From contig DAOUKT010000008.1 of assembly GCA_034421015.1 (NCBI GenBank), positions 1 to 64,000 of the forward strand: 64,000 nucleotides of DNA, written 5' to 3'. This DNA is from DAOUJW01 sp034421015. GTDB lineage: Bacteria > Chloroflexota > Dehalococcoidia > Lucifugimonadales > UBA2985. Under the pieces are notes generated by a model. That model was not told where the DNA came from. It saw only the letters and a program-made list of their open reading frames with translations, and ran no database searches. Position 1 is the first letter of the stretch, and each line of letters opens with the position of its first letter. Made by a program: the position numbers and the translations under genes. Of the stretch, positions 57,521 to 64,000 are shown one piece after another.

Positions 57521-57682
57521 GAGATCTTTGCGTAACTACGGCGGCATCTTCAGGGAGCTACGTTTATCGTCATTCCCGCGAAAGCGGGAATCTGAAGTCG
57601 CCTATTAGGACGCTCTGGATTCCTGCTTTCGCAGGAATGGTCGGGAGGCGCGCGCCGCAACTGAGGTTATTCAAAGGTCTCC
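57521..57682. mobile_element. MITE-like element, short type, first of a close pair
   Basis: 162 bp, ends GAGATCTTTGCGTAACTACGG and AGGTTATTCAAAGGTCTCC, flanked by GAAGG on both sides. Removing it with one repeat restores the perfect hairpin ATTCCTGCGAAGGCAGGAAT. It lies in the 57432-57927 gap, which holds no gene. Confidence 0.82.
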
Positions 57683-57728
57683 GAAGGCAGGAATCCAGGG
57701 GTGGTGGGGGCATGGACTCCCGCCTTCG

Positions 57729-57891
57729 GAGAGCTTTGAACAACTGCGACGTCATCTTCGAGGAGATACGTTTATCGTCATTACCGCGAAAGCGGGAATC
57801 TATTTCCTTATATATCGGGCCACCTGGATTCCTGTTTCCGCAGGAATGGTCGGGAGGCGCGCGCCGCAACTGAGGTTATTCAAAGCTCTCC
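57729..57891. mobile_element. MITE-like element, short type, second of a close pair
   Basis: 163 bp, same orientation as the copy at 57521, ends GAGAGCTTTGAACAACTGCG and GGTTATTCAAAGCTCTCC, flanked by CTTCG on both sides inside a CCCGC...GCGGG hairpin. The end change GAGAGC / GCTCTC is compensated on both sides. Confidence 0.82.
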
Positions 57892-57927
57892 CTTCGCGGG
57901 AGTGGATTGGACTTGTTCAGGCCATTC

Positions 57928-59145
57928 CTATATGGCCGTGAACTTGGCAGCCTCCTCGGAGCCGCCCGTGGCGTCGCCCTCGCTGTAGGAGTGTGCCCCA
58001 GTCCCGGCCAGGCCGCCTCCCTGCACAATCAGGTACTCCTCCCTTATGGGCTTGCCGTCCAGCCAGGACTCCAGTATCTCCCGTACTCCCGCGGCGTAGC
58101 GGGCCTGGGCCGACAGCGACGTGCCGGACGTGTGCGGCGTCATGGCGTGGTTGGGCATCGACCGCCAGGGGTGGTCGTTGGGGGCGGGCTGGGGGAACCA
58201 CACGTCGCCGGCGTACCCCGCGAGCTGTCCGCTCTCCAACGCCCTGACGATGGCGTCGCGGTCGCATATCTTGCCCCTGGCCGTGTTGACGATGTATGAG
58301 CCGCGCTTCATCCTCCCGATGAGGTCGTCGTTGAACATGTGCTCAGTCTCCGCATGGAGGGGGCAGTGGATGCTGACCACGTCGCACACGCTCACCAGGG
58401 ACTCCGGGTTCTCGTGGAAGGTCAGGCCAAGCTCCTGCTCAACCGAGTCGGGCAGGCGGTGCCTGTCGGTGTAGTGGAGGTTCACGTCAAAGGGCTTCAT
58501 ACGCTTGAGGACGGCCAGCCCGATACGACCGGCGGCCACCACGCCCACGTCCATGCCCTCGATGTCATAGGAGCGGGAGACGGCGTCGGCTATGTTCCAC
58601 CCGCCTTTCATGACCCACCCGTACTGGGGGATGTAGTCCCTGACCAACGCCAGAATCTGCATGACCGCGTGCTCCGCCACGCTGATGCTGTTGCACCAGG
58701 TGACCTCGCAGACGGTGATGTCCCTGGCAATGGCCGACTGGAGGTCAACGTGGTCCGACCCAATGCCCGCGGTGATGGCCAGCTTGAGGTTGGGGGCTTT
58801 GCGGATGCGCTCCGCGGTCAGGTAGCCGGGCCAGAAGGGCTGCGATATGACGACGTCTGCGTCCGGCAGCTCGCGCTCGAAGACAGAGTCGGGGCCGTCC
58901 TTGTCGGAGGTGACGACGAACCGGTGGCCGCGCCCCGTCACGAACTTCTCCAGCCCAAGGCCGCCGGATACGGACCCAAGCAGGTGTCCGGGCATAAAGT
59001 CGATGGAGGAGGGAGACGGCAGCGTCTGGCCGTCCGGGTAGTGGGAGAGGGTTGGTATGCCCTCACGGGCGTAGTCGGGAGGGAACCCGCCCACGGGGTC
59101 CGGGTACAAGACGCAGAGGACTTTCAGCGCGTTTGAGGAGCTCAT
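57928..59145 (-). CDS. fdh: NAD-dependent formate dehydrogenase
   Basis: A 405-residue D-2-hydroxyacid dehydrogenase-fold enzyme oxidising formate to CO2 with NAD+. It follows the well-known Pseudomonas sp. 101 enzyme closely over its whole length: GQTLPSPSSIDFMPGHLLGSV, TSDKDGPDSVFERELPDADVVISQPFWP, AAGRIGLAVL, YTDRHRLP (Asp selects NAD), VNTARGK with the catalytic Arg, PHTSGTSLSAQARYA with the catalytic His, and the C-terminal ATGGSEEAAKF. It has no metal or selenium. The ATG at 59145 has GGGAGG 5 nt upstream; TATAAT lies at 59179-59184. Confidence 0.95.
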   Translation of the reverse strand: MSSSNALKVLCVLYPDPVGGFPPDYAREGIPTLSHYPDGQTLPSPSSIDFMPGHLLGSVSGGLGLEKFVTGRGHRFVVTSDKDGPDSVFERELPDADVVISQPFWPGYLTAERIRKAPNLKLAITAGIGSDHVDLQSAIARDITVCEVTWCNSISVAEHAVMQILALVRDYIPQYGWVMKGGWNIADAVSRSYDIEGMDVGVVAAGRIGLAVLKRMKPFDVNLHYTDRHRLPDSVEQELGLTFHENPESLVSVCDVVSIHCPLHAETEHMFNDDLIGRMKRGSYIVNTARGKICDRDAIVRALESGQLAGYAGDVWFPQPAPNDHPWRSMPNHAMTPHTSGTSLSAQARYAAGVREILESWLDGKPIREEYLIVQGGGLAGTGAHSYSEGDATGGSEEAAKFTAI

Positions 59146-59281
59146 AACCACCTCCCAATCATCATTACCTTCACTTCAATTATATGCGAAATCCGAGCGG
59201 GGAGGGAATTTGACGCGCGGCGGCTGCGTAGTGGCCTTGGGCGCGTGCGGCCGGCCGTGGGCGTGGACACAGGCCAAGGCC

Positions 59282-59701
59282 CTAGTTTCCTGTTGCCCAC
59301 CCCGACGGATCCAGCGTGGCAACTCCCGTTGGCTCAAAGTGGCGCACGTTGCGGGTAACAACGGTGAGGCCGTGTTCCACCGCAGTAGCTGCGATGAGAA
59401 GGTCTGCGCCGTCGTGTCCGAGGGACGCCGAGAGCTGCCCCCACCTGCGCGCAGTTGCAACGTCCAGGGGGATGATTCGATCGCTGTACCAGGCCAACAC
59501 CCTGTCCAGCCAGAGAGCCAGTTCCCGGGCAAAAGGCGGGTTGCGCTGCAGCTGTTGAGCGACGCCTCGCTCAATCTCGCCAACTGTGACGACGCTCATG
59601 TACAGGTCCGACGCGCGCTGCGCTTCCACCCATCCGACAATCTCGGGACTCCGCTCACGCCTCCGGAGCGCCGATAGAATGTCGGTGTCAAGCAGAAACA
59701 T
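59282..59701 (-). CDS. vapC: PIN-domain ribonuclease, VapC-type toxin
   Basis: A 139-residue PIN-domain protein. The acidic residues are in FLLDTDILSALRRR, VTVGEIERGV, and HDGADLLIAATA, with TRNVRHF near the end, the pattern of VapC/FitB toxins. It overlaps the upstream antitoxin gene by one base more than a TGATG junction (stop and start share 59701). It is distinct from the PIN gene at 14537. Confidence 0.92.
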   Translation of the reverse strand: MFLLDTDILSALRRRERSPEIVGWVEAQRASDLYMSVVTVGEIERGVAQQLQRNPPFARELALWLDRVLAWYSDRIIPLDVATARRWGQLSASLGHDGADLLIAATAVEHGLTVVTRNVRHFEPTGVATLDPSGWATGN

Positions 59702-59955
59702 CAGAGATCAAGCTGACGGCTGGGAATGGGCAGGCGTTGGAACTCCTGATTATCCTGCGGGATATCGAGAAGCAGCGCTCCCAGAGTTGGAGCGTGAGAC
59801 CTGTCCAGTTGGCAAAGCCGGTCGTACTCCTCCGCCGAGAGTACAACTACGGCGGGTTGTCCCCTTCGCGTAACCCTCTGAGGCTCGCCCGCCAGCGCCG
59901 CGTTGACCAGTGCGCTGAACTTGTTCTTGGCATCTTGCAGAGGCCAGTCTGTCAT
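59701..59955 (-). CDS. Phd/YefM-type antitoxin
   Basis: An 84-residue antitoxin. WPLQDAKNKFSALVNAALAGEPQRVTRRGQPAVVVLSAEEYDRL is the Phd/YefM N-terminal DNA-binding fold, and the C-terminus contacts the toxin. GAGGATGAC precedes the ATG. The promoter region contains repeated TGGCTAG, a possible autorepressor site. Confidence 0.9.
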   Translation of the reverse strand: MTDWPLQDAKNKFSALVNAALAGEPQRVTRRGQPAVVVLSAEEYDRLCQLDRSHAPTLGALLLDIPQDNQEFQRLPIPSRQLDL

Positions 59956-59984
59956 GTCATCCTCTGGCTAGCTGATATGGCTAG

Positions 59985-60014
59985 ATTATAGATTGAACCA
60001 CTCTGGACCGTCAA
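59985..60014 (-). promoter_or_regulatory. Promoter of the Phd-VapC pair
   Basis: Minus strand: TTGACG (60009-60014), 18-bp spacer, TATAAT (59985-59990). Two TGGCTAG direct repeats lie at 59966-59984, next to the predicted transcription start. Confidence 0.6.
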
Positions 60015-60085
60015 TTGGGGAGCCCCGCGCCCTGTTGCCCGGTCAAACACGCGGCCGCTTGCTCCACGTAGGAGCGGAGCCTATA

Positions 60086-60175
60086 ATGGTTCACAGACCG
60101 CACCCAAAACCGGTGGCGAGTCGTGATACAGTTCGCGACATCGCGATGTTTATCGAGCGTATCAGGGAGAGTTGA
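60086..60175 (+). pseudogene. Truncated HicA-type toxin, C-terminal remnant
   Basis: A 29-residue open frame beginning MVHRPHPKPVASRDTVRDIAMF. HicA toxins of the YcfA type end in a similar HRPHPGKE... segment followed by a helix. The N-terminal two strands and the catalytic His segment are missing and were not found in other frames just upstream. Its stop still overlaps the next start (TGATG), as in an intact hicAB pair. Confidence 0.5.
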
Positions 60176-60414
60176 TGCTGGAGTACAAAGGTTACATAGG
60201 CGAGGTGGTCTATGACGATGAGGCTGAGCTTCTGCACGCCAGAGTCATCAACAGCGGACCCTATCCTATAGCCAACGCCGAGGCAACCGACGTGGAGAGC
60301 ATCAAACGGGAATTCCGCATCTCAATTGATGTGTATCTCCAAGGGTGCTCTGAGCTTGGAATTGAGCCGGTAGCCCCCGTCCCTACGCCCACTAAGGCAA
60401 AGGCAAGCAACTGA
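60175..60414 (+). CDS. HicB-family antitoxin, apparently orphaned
   Basis: A 79-residue protein with the HicB_2-like pattern: LEYKGYIGEVVYDDEAELLHARVIN, then TDVESIKREFRISIDVYLQGCSELGIEP. GGGAGAG precedes the ATG at 60175. Because only a remnant of a toxin gene lies upstream, it may now be a free antitoxin or decaying. Confidence 0.75.
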   Translation: MLEYKGYIGEVVYDDEAELLHARVINSGPYPIANAEATDVESIKREFRISIDVYLQGCSELGIEPVAPVPTPTKAKASN

Positions 60415-60424
60415 AGGGGAAGCT

Positions 60425-60721
60425 ATGACGCTTGTTTCCGAACAACAAGACTCGGAGATTAGAGATCTGAAAGCCCGAGTCGCAGCCCTGGAAGAGCAGG
60501 TGGCCCGCCTGGAGGAGAACTCGGTGGAAACCGTCATTGTCCTCCGGGAAATTACAATGGAAGAGGCCAAGGCGGAAATCATAGGCCTCTTCGCCACCGA
60601 AGAGACCCTGTATTACTCCGACATTTCAGAGCGGTTGCGTATCGACCTGGAAATGGTTGTAGAGATATGCCGGGAACTGAAAGCGGAGGGAGCCATACGG
60701 GTAGATGACGACGCTGTTTAA
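60425..60721 (+). CDS. Small coiled-coil protein with winged-helix-like C-terminus
   Basis: A 98-residue protein of unknown function. Residues 1-35 form a heptad-rich coiled coil (IRDLKARVAALEEQVARLEEN). Residues 45-95 look like a winged helix (EEAKAEIIGLFATEETLYYSDISERLRIDLEMVVEICRELKAEGAIRV). It may be a dimeric DNA-binding protein. AAGGGGA precedes the ATG. It lies 10 nt after the HicB-like gene. Confidence 0.65.
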   Translation: MTLVSEQQDSEIRDLKARVAALEEQVARLEENSVETVIVLREITMEEAKAEIIGLFATEETLYYSDISERLRIDLEMVVEICRELKAEGAIRVDDDAV

Positions 60722-60849
60722 CGCCGGCGACGCTTTGAGAGGCTACCGCGTCGCCGTAAGCGCCCGGCGGCTGAGCAACCCTGCCGTCGTGAACGAATCG
60801 GGTCGCCACAAGGCTAGCCGCATCATCGCCCGCGACAACGTTTACTGTG

Positions 60850-61023
60850 TCATCGAAATGCCCCTAACCGCCAGGCCGCGGAACCAATAGTCTCCTTTAC
60901 TGTGCTCTCCACAGCCTGGTCACGGGCATAGGAGACGAACAGAGCAAGACCGGTCACGCCAAAGCGCTCCGCGAGGATTCGCTTGTGGGCCTGGAGCTTG
61001 CGAAGGATCTGTTCTCTATTCAT
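60850..61023 (-). pseudogene. Truncated MNT-type nucleotidyltransferase
   Basis: A 57-residue minus-strand frame beginning MNREQILRKLQAHKRILAER, then FGVTGLALFVSYARDQA. This is the start of minimal nucleotidyltransferases of the MntA/HEPN-MNT systems, where LALFGSFARGEA and a DVDLLV metal motif follow. The Gly-Ser is VS here and the Asp motif is missing because the frame diverges after about residue 40 and stops. The region 60722-61122 has no other supported gene. Confidence 0.55.
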
Positions 61024-61122
61024 GGTTCCGGCAATTCAGGGAGGTTGTATTCACTGAAAATTGGTTCTAGTAGTCAGACTGACTACTTCCCCAACGGTTC
61101 TTCATCCAACGGAGACTTCCAC

Positions 61123-62154
61123 CTAATCCTTCAGAAGGGTCATTACGTCAACGAACAAAAAAAGCCGTAAGGAATTCATACGAGAACCGAAAGCAACCTG
61201 GCGACCATGTCGCACAGCGTGGCCTTGTAGCTTGTTTTCGCCGTGAAGTCGGACATGTTCCTTGTCGAAATCTACATAGGCAAACATTGAGTCTTCTACA
61301 TATTCAATTAGGGCATCCACCCCCGCATACGTTCTTAAATCCAATAGCGAATACGGAGTATCCTCTAGGGCCGTCACGATAATCTCTTTGGTTTGGCCTC
61401 CGACCTGCGGAAGGAGATTATGTTTCTTGACATAGTCAGCCGCAATTCCTTCCAAATGTATTAGCAATCCTGGCACCGATAAATTATAGAGTCCCTCTTT
61501 ATGTGCTCGTAGCGCTTCCTCAATTACCTTGATACGTCTCTTAAACAAAGGGTTGTTTCGGCATCTTTCTAAGACTTGTTCGAGCCGTTGCCAGTTGTCT
61601 TTAGCGTAGTAACGAGATACCACACTATGAACTGTACCAGAGTTGGCACCCGACTCGTATAGACTTACAATCTTGGCAACAAGCTCCTCTGACATTGATG
61701 GGGCTAGCCAAAGGTTGTAGTGGCGAAATGCATCGCCAACTCTCGACACTTCACCAATTTGCGCCGCCAGCTCCTTTATGGGAAGGAAGGCATCCGAAAG
61801 TACGCTATTGACTGAGAGAGAGAGTCGATCGATCGCTGCCTGAAATTGAGCGTTTATCTGAGCTAACTGAGCAAACGGGATCGACGAAGCAATGACTTTA
61901 GCGAAGTGTCTGTCAATCTTATCGAACACCTGCGTTTGAGTGCGGATAGCATCCATTATCTTGGTATTCGGCAAGGTCAGCGACATACCAGAAATTAGGC
62001 GTCTTATTGCCGGGTTCATAATCGAATCGACCATCCGCGTTTGTCGGTAGATCGAGTCAAGTAATGTAGGGGGAACACCTACGTACTTGGCAGTACCAGA
62101 CATTTTCCCCACATAGTCTGCTTCTGATTCAGTCTTTGGCGATTCTCTTTCCAT
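61123..62154 (-). CDS. HEPN-like protein of unknown function, possible abortive-infection type
   Basis: A 343-residue, largely helical protein. The last 45 residues (ENKLQGHAVRHGRQVAFGSRMNSLRLFLFVDVMTLL) resemble the C-terminal helix pair of HEPN/Abi-like proteins, with an RHG and a late Asp. No enzymatic motif is clear in the N-terminal 200 residues. GAGG lies 5 nt before the ATG. The gene is markedly richer in A+T than its neighbours and sits just past the 3' end of a tRNA gene, both signs of transfer. Confidence 0.6.
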   Translation of the reverse strand: MERESPKTESEADYVGKMSGTAKYVGVPPTLLDSIYRQTRMVDSIMNPAIRRLISGMSLTLPNTKIMDAIRTQTQVFDKIDRHFAKVIASSIPFAQLAQINAQFQAAIDRLSLSVNSVLSDAFLPIKELAAQIGEVSRVGDAFRHYNLWLAPSMSEELVAKIVSLYESGANSGTVHSVVSRYYAKDNWQRLEQVLERCRNNPLFKRRIKVIEEALRAHKEGLYNLSVPGLLIHLEGIAADYVKKHNLLPQVGGQTKEIIVTALEDTPYSLLDLRTYAGVDALIEYVEDSMFAYVDFDKEHVRLHGENKLQGHAVRHGRQVAFGSRMNSLRLFLFVDVMTLLKD

Positions 62155-62189
62155 TACAACCTCGGGCAGATTGTAATCAAGAACCTAAG

Positions 62190-62261
<72 letters not shown>

Positions 62262-62295
62262 TCAATTCAAAGCTTAAGTCGCGAGCAATGGGGTG

Positions 62296-63510
62296 TCAAG
62301 AAACGGGGGCCGCGGACAGCAGCTTCGATACTCTGTCCAGGATGCCGTGGCCCACGTCGTACTTGCTCATCAGGGGCAGCTCCTCCACGCCGCCCTCGCG
62401 GTCCAGGAGGATGACCTTGTTGGTGTCCACGTTGAACCCGCTGTCCGGCGCCGTGATGTCGTTGGCGGCGATGAGGGCCAGGTCCTTGCCCTCCAGCTTG
62501 GTCTTGGCGTTTGCCAGCAGGTCCTCGCTCTCGGCGGCAAAGCCGATGCGCAGGACGCCCTTGGGCACCTCAAGGAAGAAGTCGGCGTTCTTGACCAGCT
62601 CCAGGGTCATGCCCTCGCCGTCCGACTGCTTCTTGATCTTCTGGTCGGCAATCTGGGCGGGCCGGTAGTCGCTGACGGCCGCCGCCATAATCAGCGCGTC
62701 CGCCCCGGCACACGCGCTCAGCACGGCCTCGCGCATGGAGGCCACCGAAGTCACGTGTCTCATCTCGATGCCCGCGGGGCTGGGCAGGGCCGTGGGAGCG
62801 GACACCAGCGTCACCCGCGCGCCCCTGTCCCTTGCCGCCTGGGCCAGGGCGTAGCCCATCTTGCCGGAGGAGTGGTTGGTAATCACCCGCACCGGGTCAA
62901 TGGGCTCCTGGGTGCCTCCGGCGCTGACGACGATGTGCTTGCCCGCCAGGTCGCCGTTGCGGCCCATTATGCCGTACAGGCTATCGACGATGACCGCCGG
63001 GTCCACCAGCCGTCCCATCCCGCTCAGGCCTGACGCCAGCCGACCGGCCGCCGGCCCGATGACGAATGCGCCCCGCTCTCGCAGCTTGTCCAGGTTCTCC
63101 TGGGTCGCCGGGTTGTCGTACATGTGGCCGTCCATCGCGGGCGCGACGACCAGGGGCGCGGAGGAGGCCAGGACCGTCGTCGTCAGGGCGTCGTCGGCCA
63201 TGCCGTGGGCCAGCTTCGCAATGCAGTGGACCGTTGCGGGGGCGATCAGGATCAGGTCGGCCCTGTGCGCCAGGGCAACGTGCTCCACGGCCAACTCCGA
63301 CTGGGTATCGAACATATCGGTGACAACGGGCCTGTGGGTCAGGCTCCGGAAGGTGAGGGGCGTGATGAAGTTGGCGGCGCCCTGGCTGAGGACCACGTCC
63401 ACGTGCGCGCCCTCCTGCACCAGCTTGCTGGCCAGGTCCGCGGCCTTGTAGCAGGCTATGCTCCCCGTGACCCCAAGGACAATGTTGCTGTCTCTCAGCG
63501 GATTGTTCAT
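62296..63510 (-). CDS. coaBC: Bifunctional phosphopantothenoylcysteine decarboxylase/synthetase
   Basis: A 404-residue fusion for two steps of coenzyme A synthesis. The CoaC half (1 to about 180) has VLGVTGSIACYKAADL, the catalytic-type His in VEHVALAHRADL, and PAMDGHMYDNPA. The CoaB half has VSAGGTQEPIDPVRVITNHSSGKMGYALA, AAAVSDYRP, and the KIKK lid. GGAGGGATAGC precedes the ATG. It begins one base after the coaX stop. Confidence 0.95.
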   Translation of the reverse strand: MNNPLRDSNIVLGVTGSIACYKAADLASKLVQEGAHVDVVLSQGAANFITPLTFRSLTHRPVVTDMFDTQSELAVEHVALAHRADLILIAPATVHCIAKLAHGMADDALTTTVLASSAPLVVAPAMDGHMYDNPATQENLDKLRERGAFVIGPAAGRLASGLSGMGRLVDPAVIVDSLYGIMGRNGDLAGKHIVVSAGGTQEPIDPVRVITNHSSGKMGYALAQAARDRGARVTLVSAPTALPSPAGIEMRHVTSVASMREAVLSACAGADALIMAAAVSDYRPAQIADQKIKKQSDGEGMTLELVKNADFFLEVPKGVLRIGFAAESEDLLANAKTKLEGKDLALIAANDITAPDSGFNVDTNKVILLDREGGVEELPLMSKYDVGHGILDRVSKLLSAAPVS

Positions 63511-63511
63511 G

Positions 63512-64000
63512 CTATCCCTCCGTTCCCGCGGCCCTTGCCCTGGTGTTGATCTCGTACACCATTCGCAGGCCCACCAGAGTGAGATCCTGGTTCACAGCAT
63601 CGAAAATCGAGGTCTCCGATTGAATCAGGGGGGCCAGGCCACCCGTGGCGACCACCTTGGTGTCCCCCTCCATCTCAGCTTTGAACCGACGCACCATAGC
63701 CTCGACCATGCCCACGTGCCCGAAGACGATGCCCGACTGGATGCTGGCCGCGGTGCTGCGACCGATGGCCGTCCTGGGCGGGACAAGCTCCACGCGCCGG
63801 AGCTGGGACGTGCGCTCGTAGAGGGCCTCGGCGGTGAGCCGAATTCCGGAGGCGATCGCGCCGCCCAGGTACTCGCCGTCCCTGGACACGGCATCGAACA
63901 CCGTTGCGGTGCCAAAGTCCACCACGATGACCGGGCCGCCGTACAGGTTGAAGGCAGCTGCCGCATCGACCACGCGGTCCGCGCCAACGTCCCGGGGGTT
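63512..64000 (-). CDS. coaX: Type III pantothenate kinase, partial
   Basis: The last 163 residues of CoaX; the N-terminus lies beyond the window. NPRDVGADRVVDAAAAF, VIVVDFGTATVFDAVSRDGEYLGGAIASGI, and GRSTAASIQSGIVFGHVGMVEAMV are family motifs around the pantothenate site. It catalyses the first step of CoA synthesis and forms a unit with coaBC. Confidence 0.93.
   Translation of the reverse strand, partial: NPRDVGADRVVDAAAAFNLYGGPVIVVDFGTATVFDAVSRDGEYLGGAIASGIRLTAEALYERTSQLRRVELVPPRTAIGRSTAASIQSGIVFGHVGMVEAMVRRFKAEMEGDTKVVATGGLAPLIQSETSIFDAVNQDLTLVGLRMVYEINTRARAAGTEG

Noticed and set aside
57432..57927. CRISPR array
   Set aside because: The repeats are two full MITE copies with palindromic inner parts, not short direct repeats with unique spacers.
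60705..60890. 61-codon frame beginning MTTLFNAGDALRGYRVAV
   Set aside because: It overlaps the preceding gene, has no ribosome-binding site, and runs over the nucleotidyltransferase remnant on the other strand. No family was recognised.

Overview
The window reads as a chromosomal segment of a GC-rich, free-living bacterium, most likely a member of the Chloroflexota (Dehalococcoidia-like). This is inference from the gene set: coenzyme F420 enzymes, bacterial informational genes, frequent GTG/TTG starts, several promoters placed directly on the start codon (leaderless mRNAs), and many small palindromic repeats. No phylogeny could be run.

Layout. 1-1141: 3' part of a 23S rRNA gene followed by initiator tRNA-Met with no 5S gene between or just after. 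1200-8003: small metabolic genes, then thiL-tsaE-tsaB-ndk, and rsfS divergent from mnmA. 8004-10758: an accessory block with HigB toxin, a HigA antitoxin fused to an ImmA/IrrE peptidase, and an AbiJ-type HEPN protein. 10848-14230: thrS and formate-tetrahydrofolate ligase, convergent. 14341-15195: a MITE and a VapBC-type pair. 15537-24614: thioredoxin-fold proteins, a lipoprotein, an orphan histidine kinase, a Pro/Thr-repeat surface protein, an MFS transporter, a methyltransferase and a ThDP enzyme. 25014-35983: gyrA, pyrD, npdG, aspS, tig-clpP-clpX. 36375-39805: an RND (MMPL) transporter and an MpaB-type oxygenase. 40018-43225: cmk-plsC-glmS. 43613-48179: an unusual P-loop/deoxyribosyltransferase-like fusion, then dnaG-rpoD. 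48329-54141: TlpA/CcdA redox pair, phosphotriesterase homologue, HicAB, a methyltransferase with an F420-type oxidoreductase, and a hydrolase. 54339-57431: mutS2 directly followed by a Vms1-like release factor gene, a likely ribosome-rescue pair. 57928-59145: NAD-dependent formate dehydrogenase. 59282-62261: a decayed toxin-antitoxin/HEPN patch ending at a tRNA gene. 62296-64000: coaBC and coaX (cut by the window end).

The most informative non-coding signal is a family of about 160-196 bp MITE-like elements (ends GAGACC...GGTCTC) at 14.3, 24.7, 36.1, 43.2-43.6 and 57.5-57.9 kb. Five copies sit inside small hairpins of the type CCTGC-NNNN-GCAGG and are flanked by 5-bp direct repeats; one copy is nested in the hairpin of another. 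A second family (15.3 and 54.2 kb) is a hairpin with a compensatory base-pair change followed at fixed distance by TATAAT, each upstream of a gene.

Formate dehydrogenase and formate-tetrahydrofolate ligase together suggest formate-linked one-carbon metabolism. NpdG and a deazaflavin-type oxidoreductase suggest F420 use.
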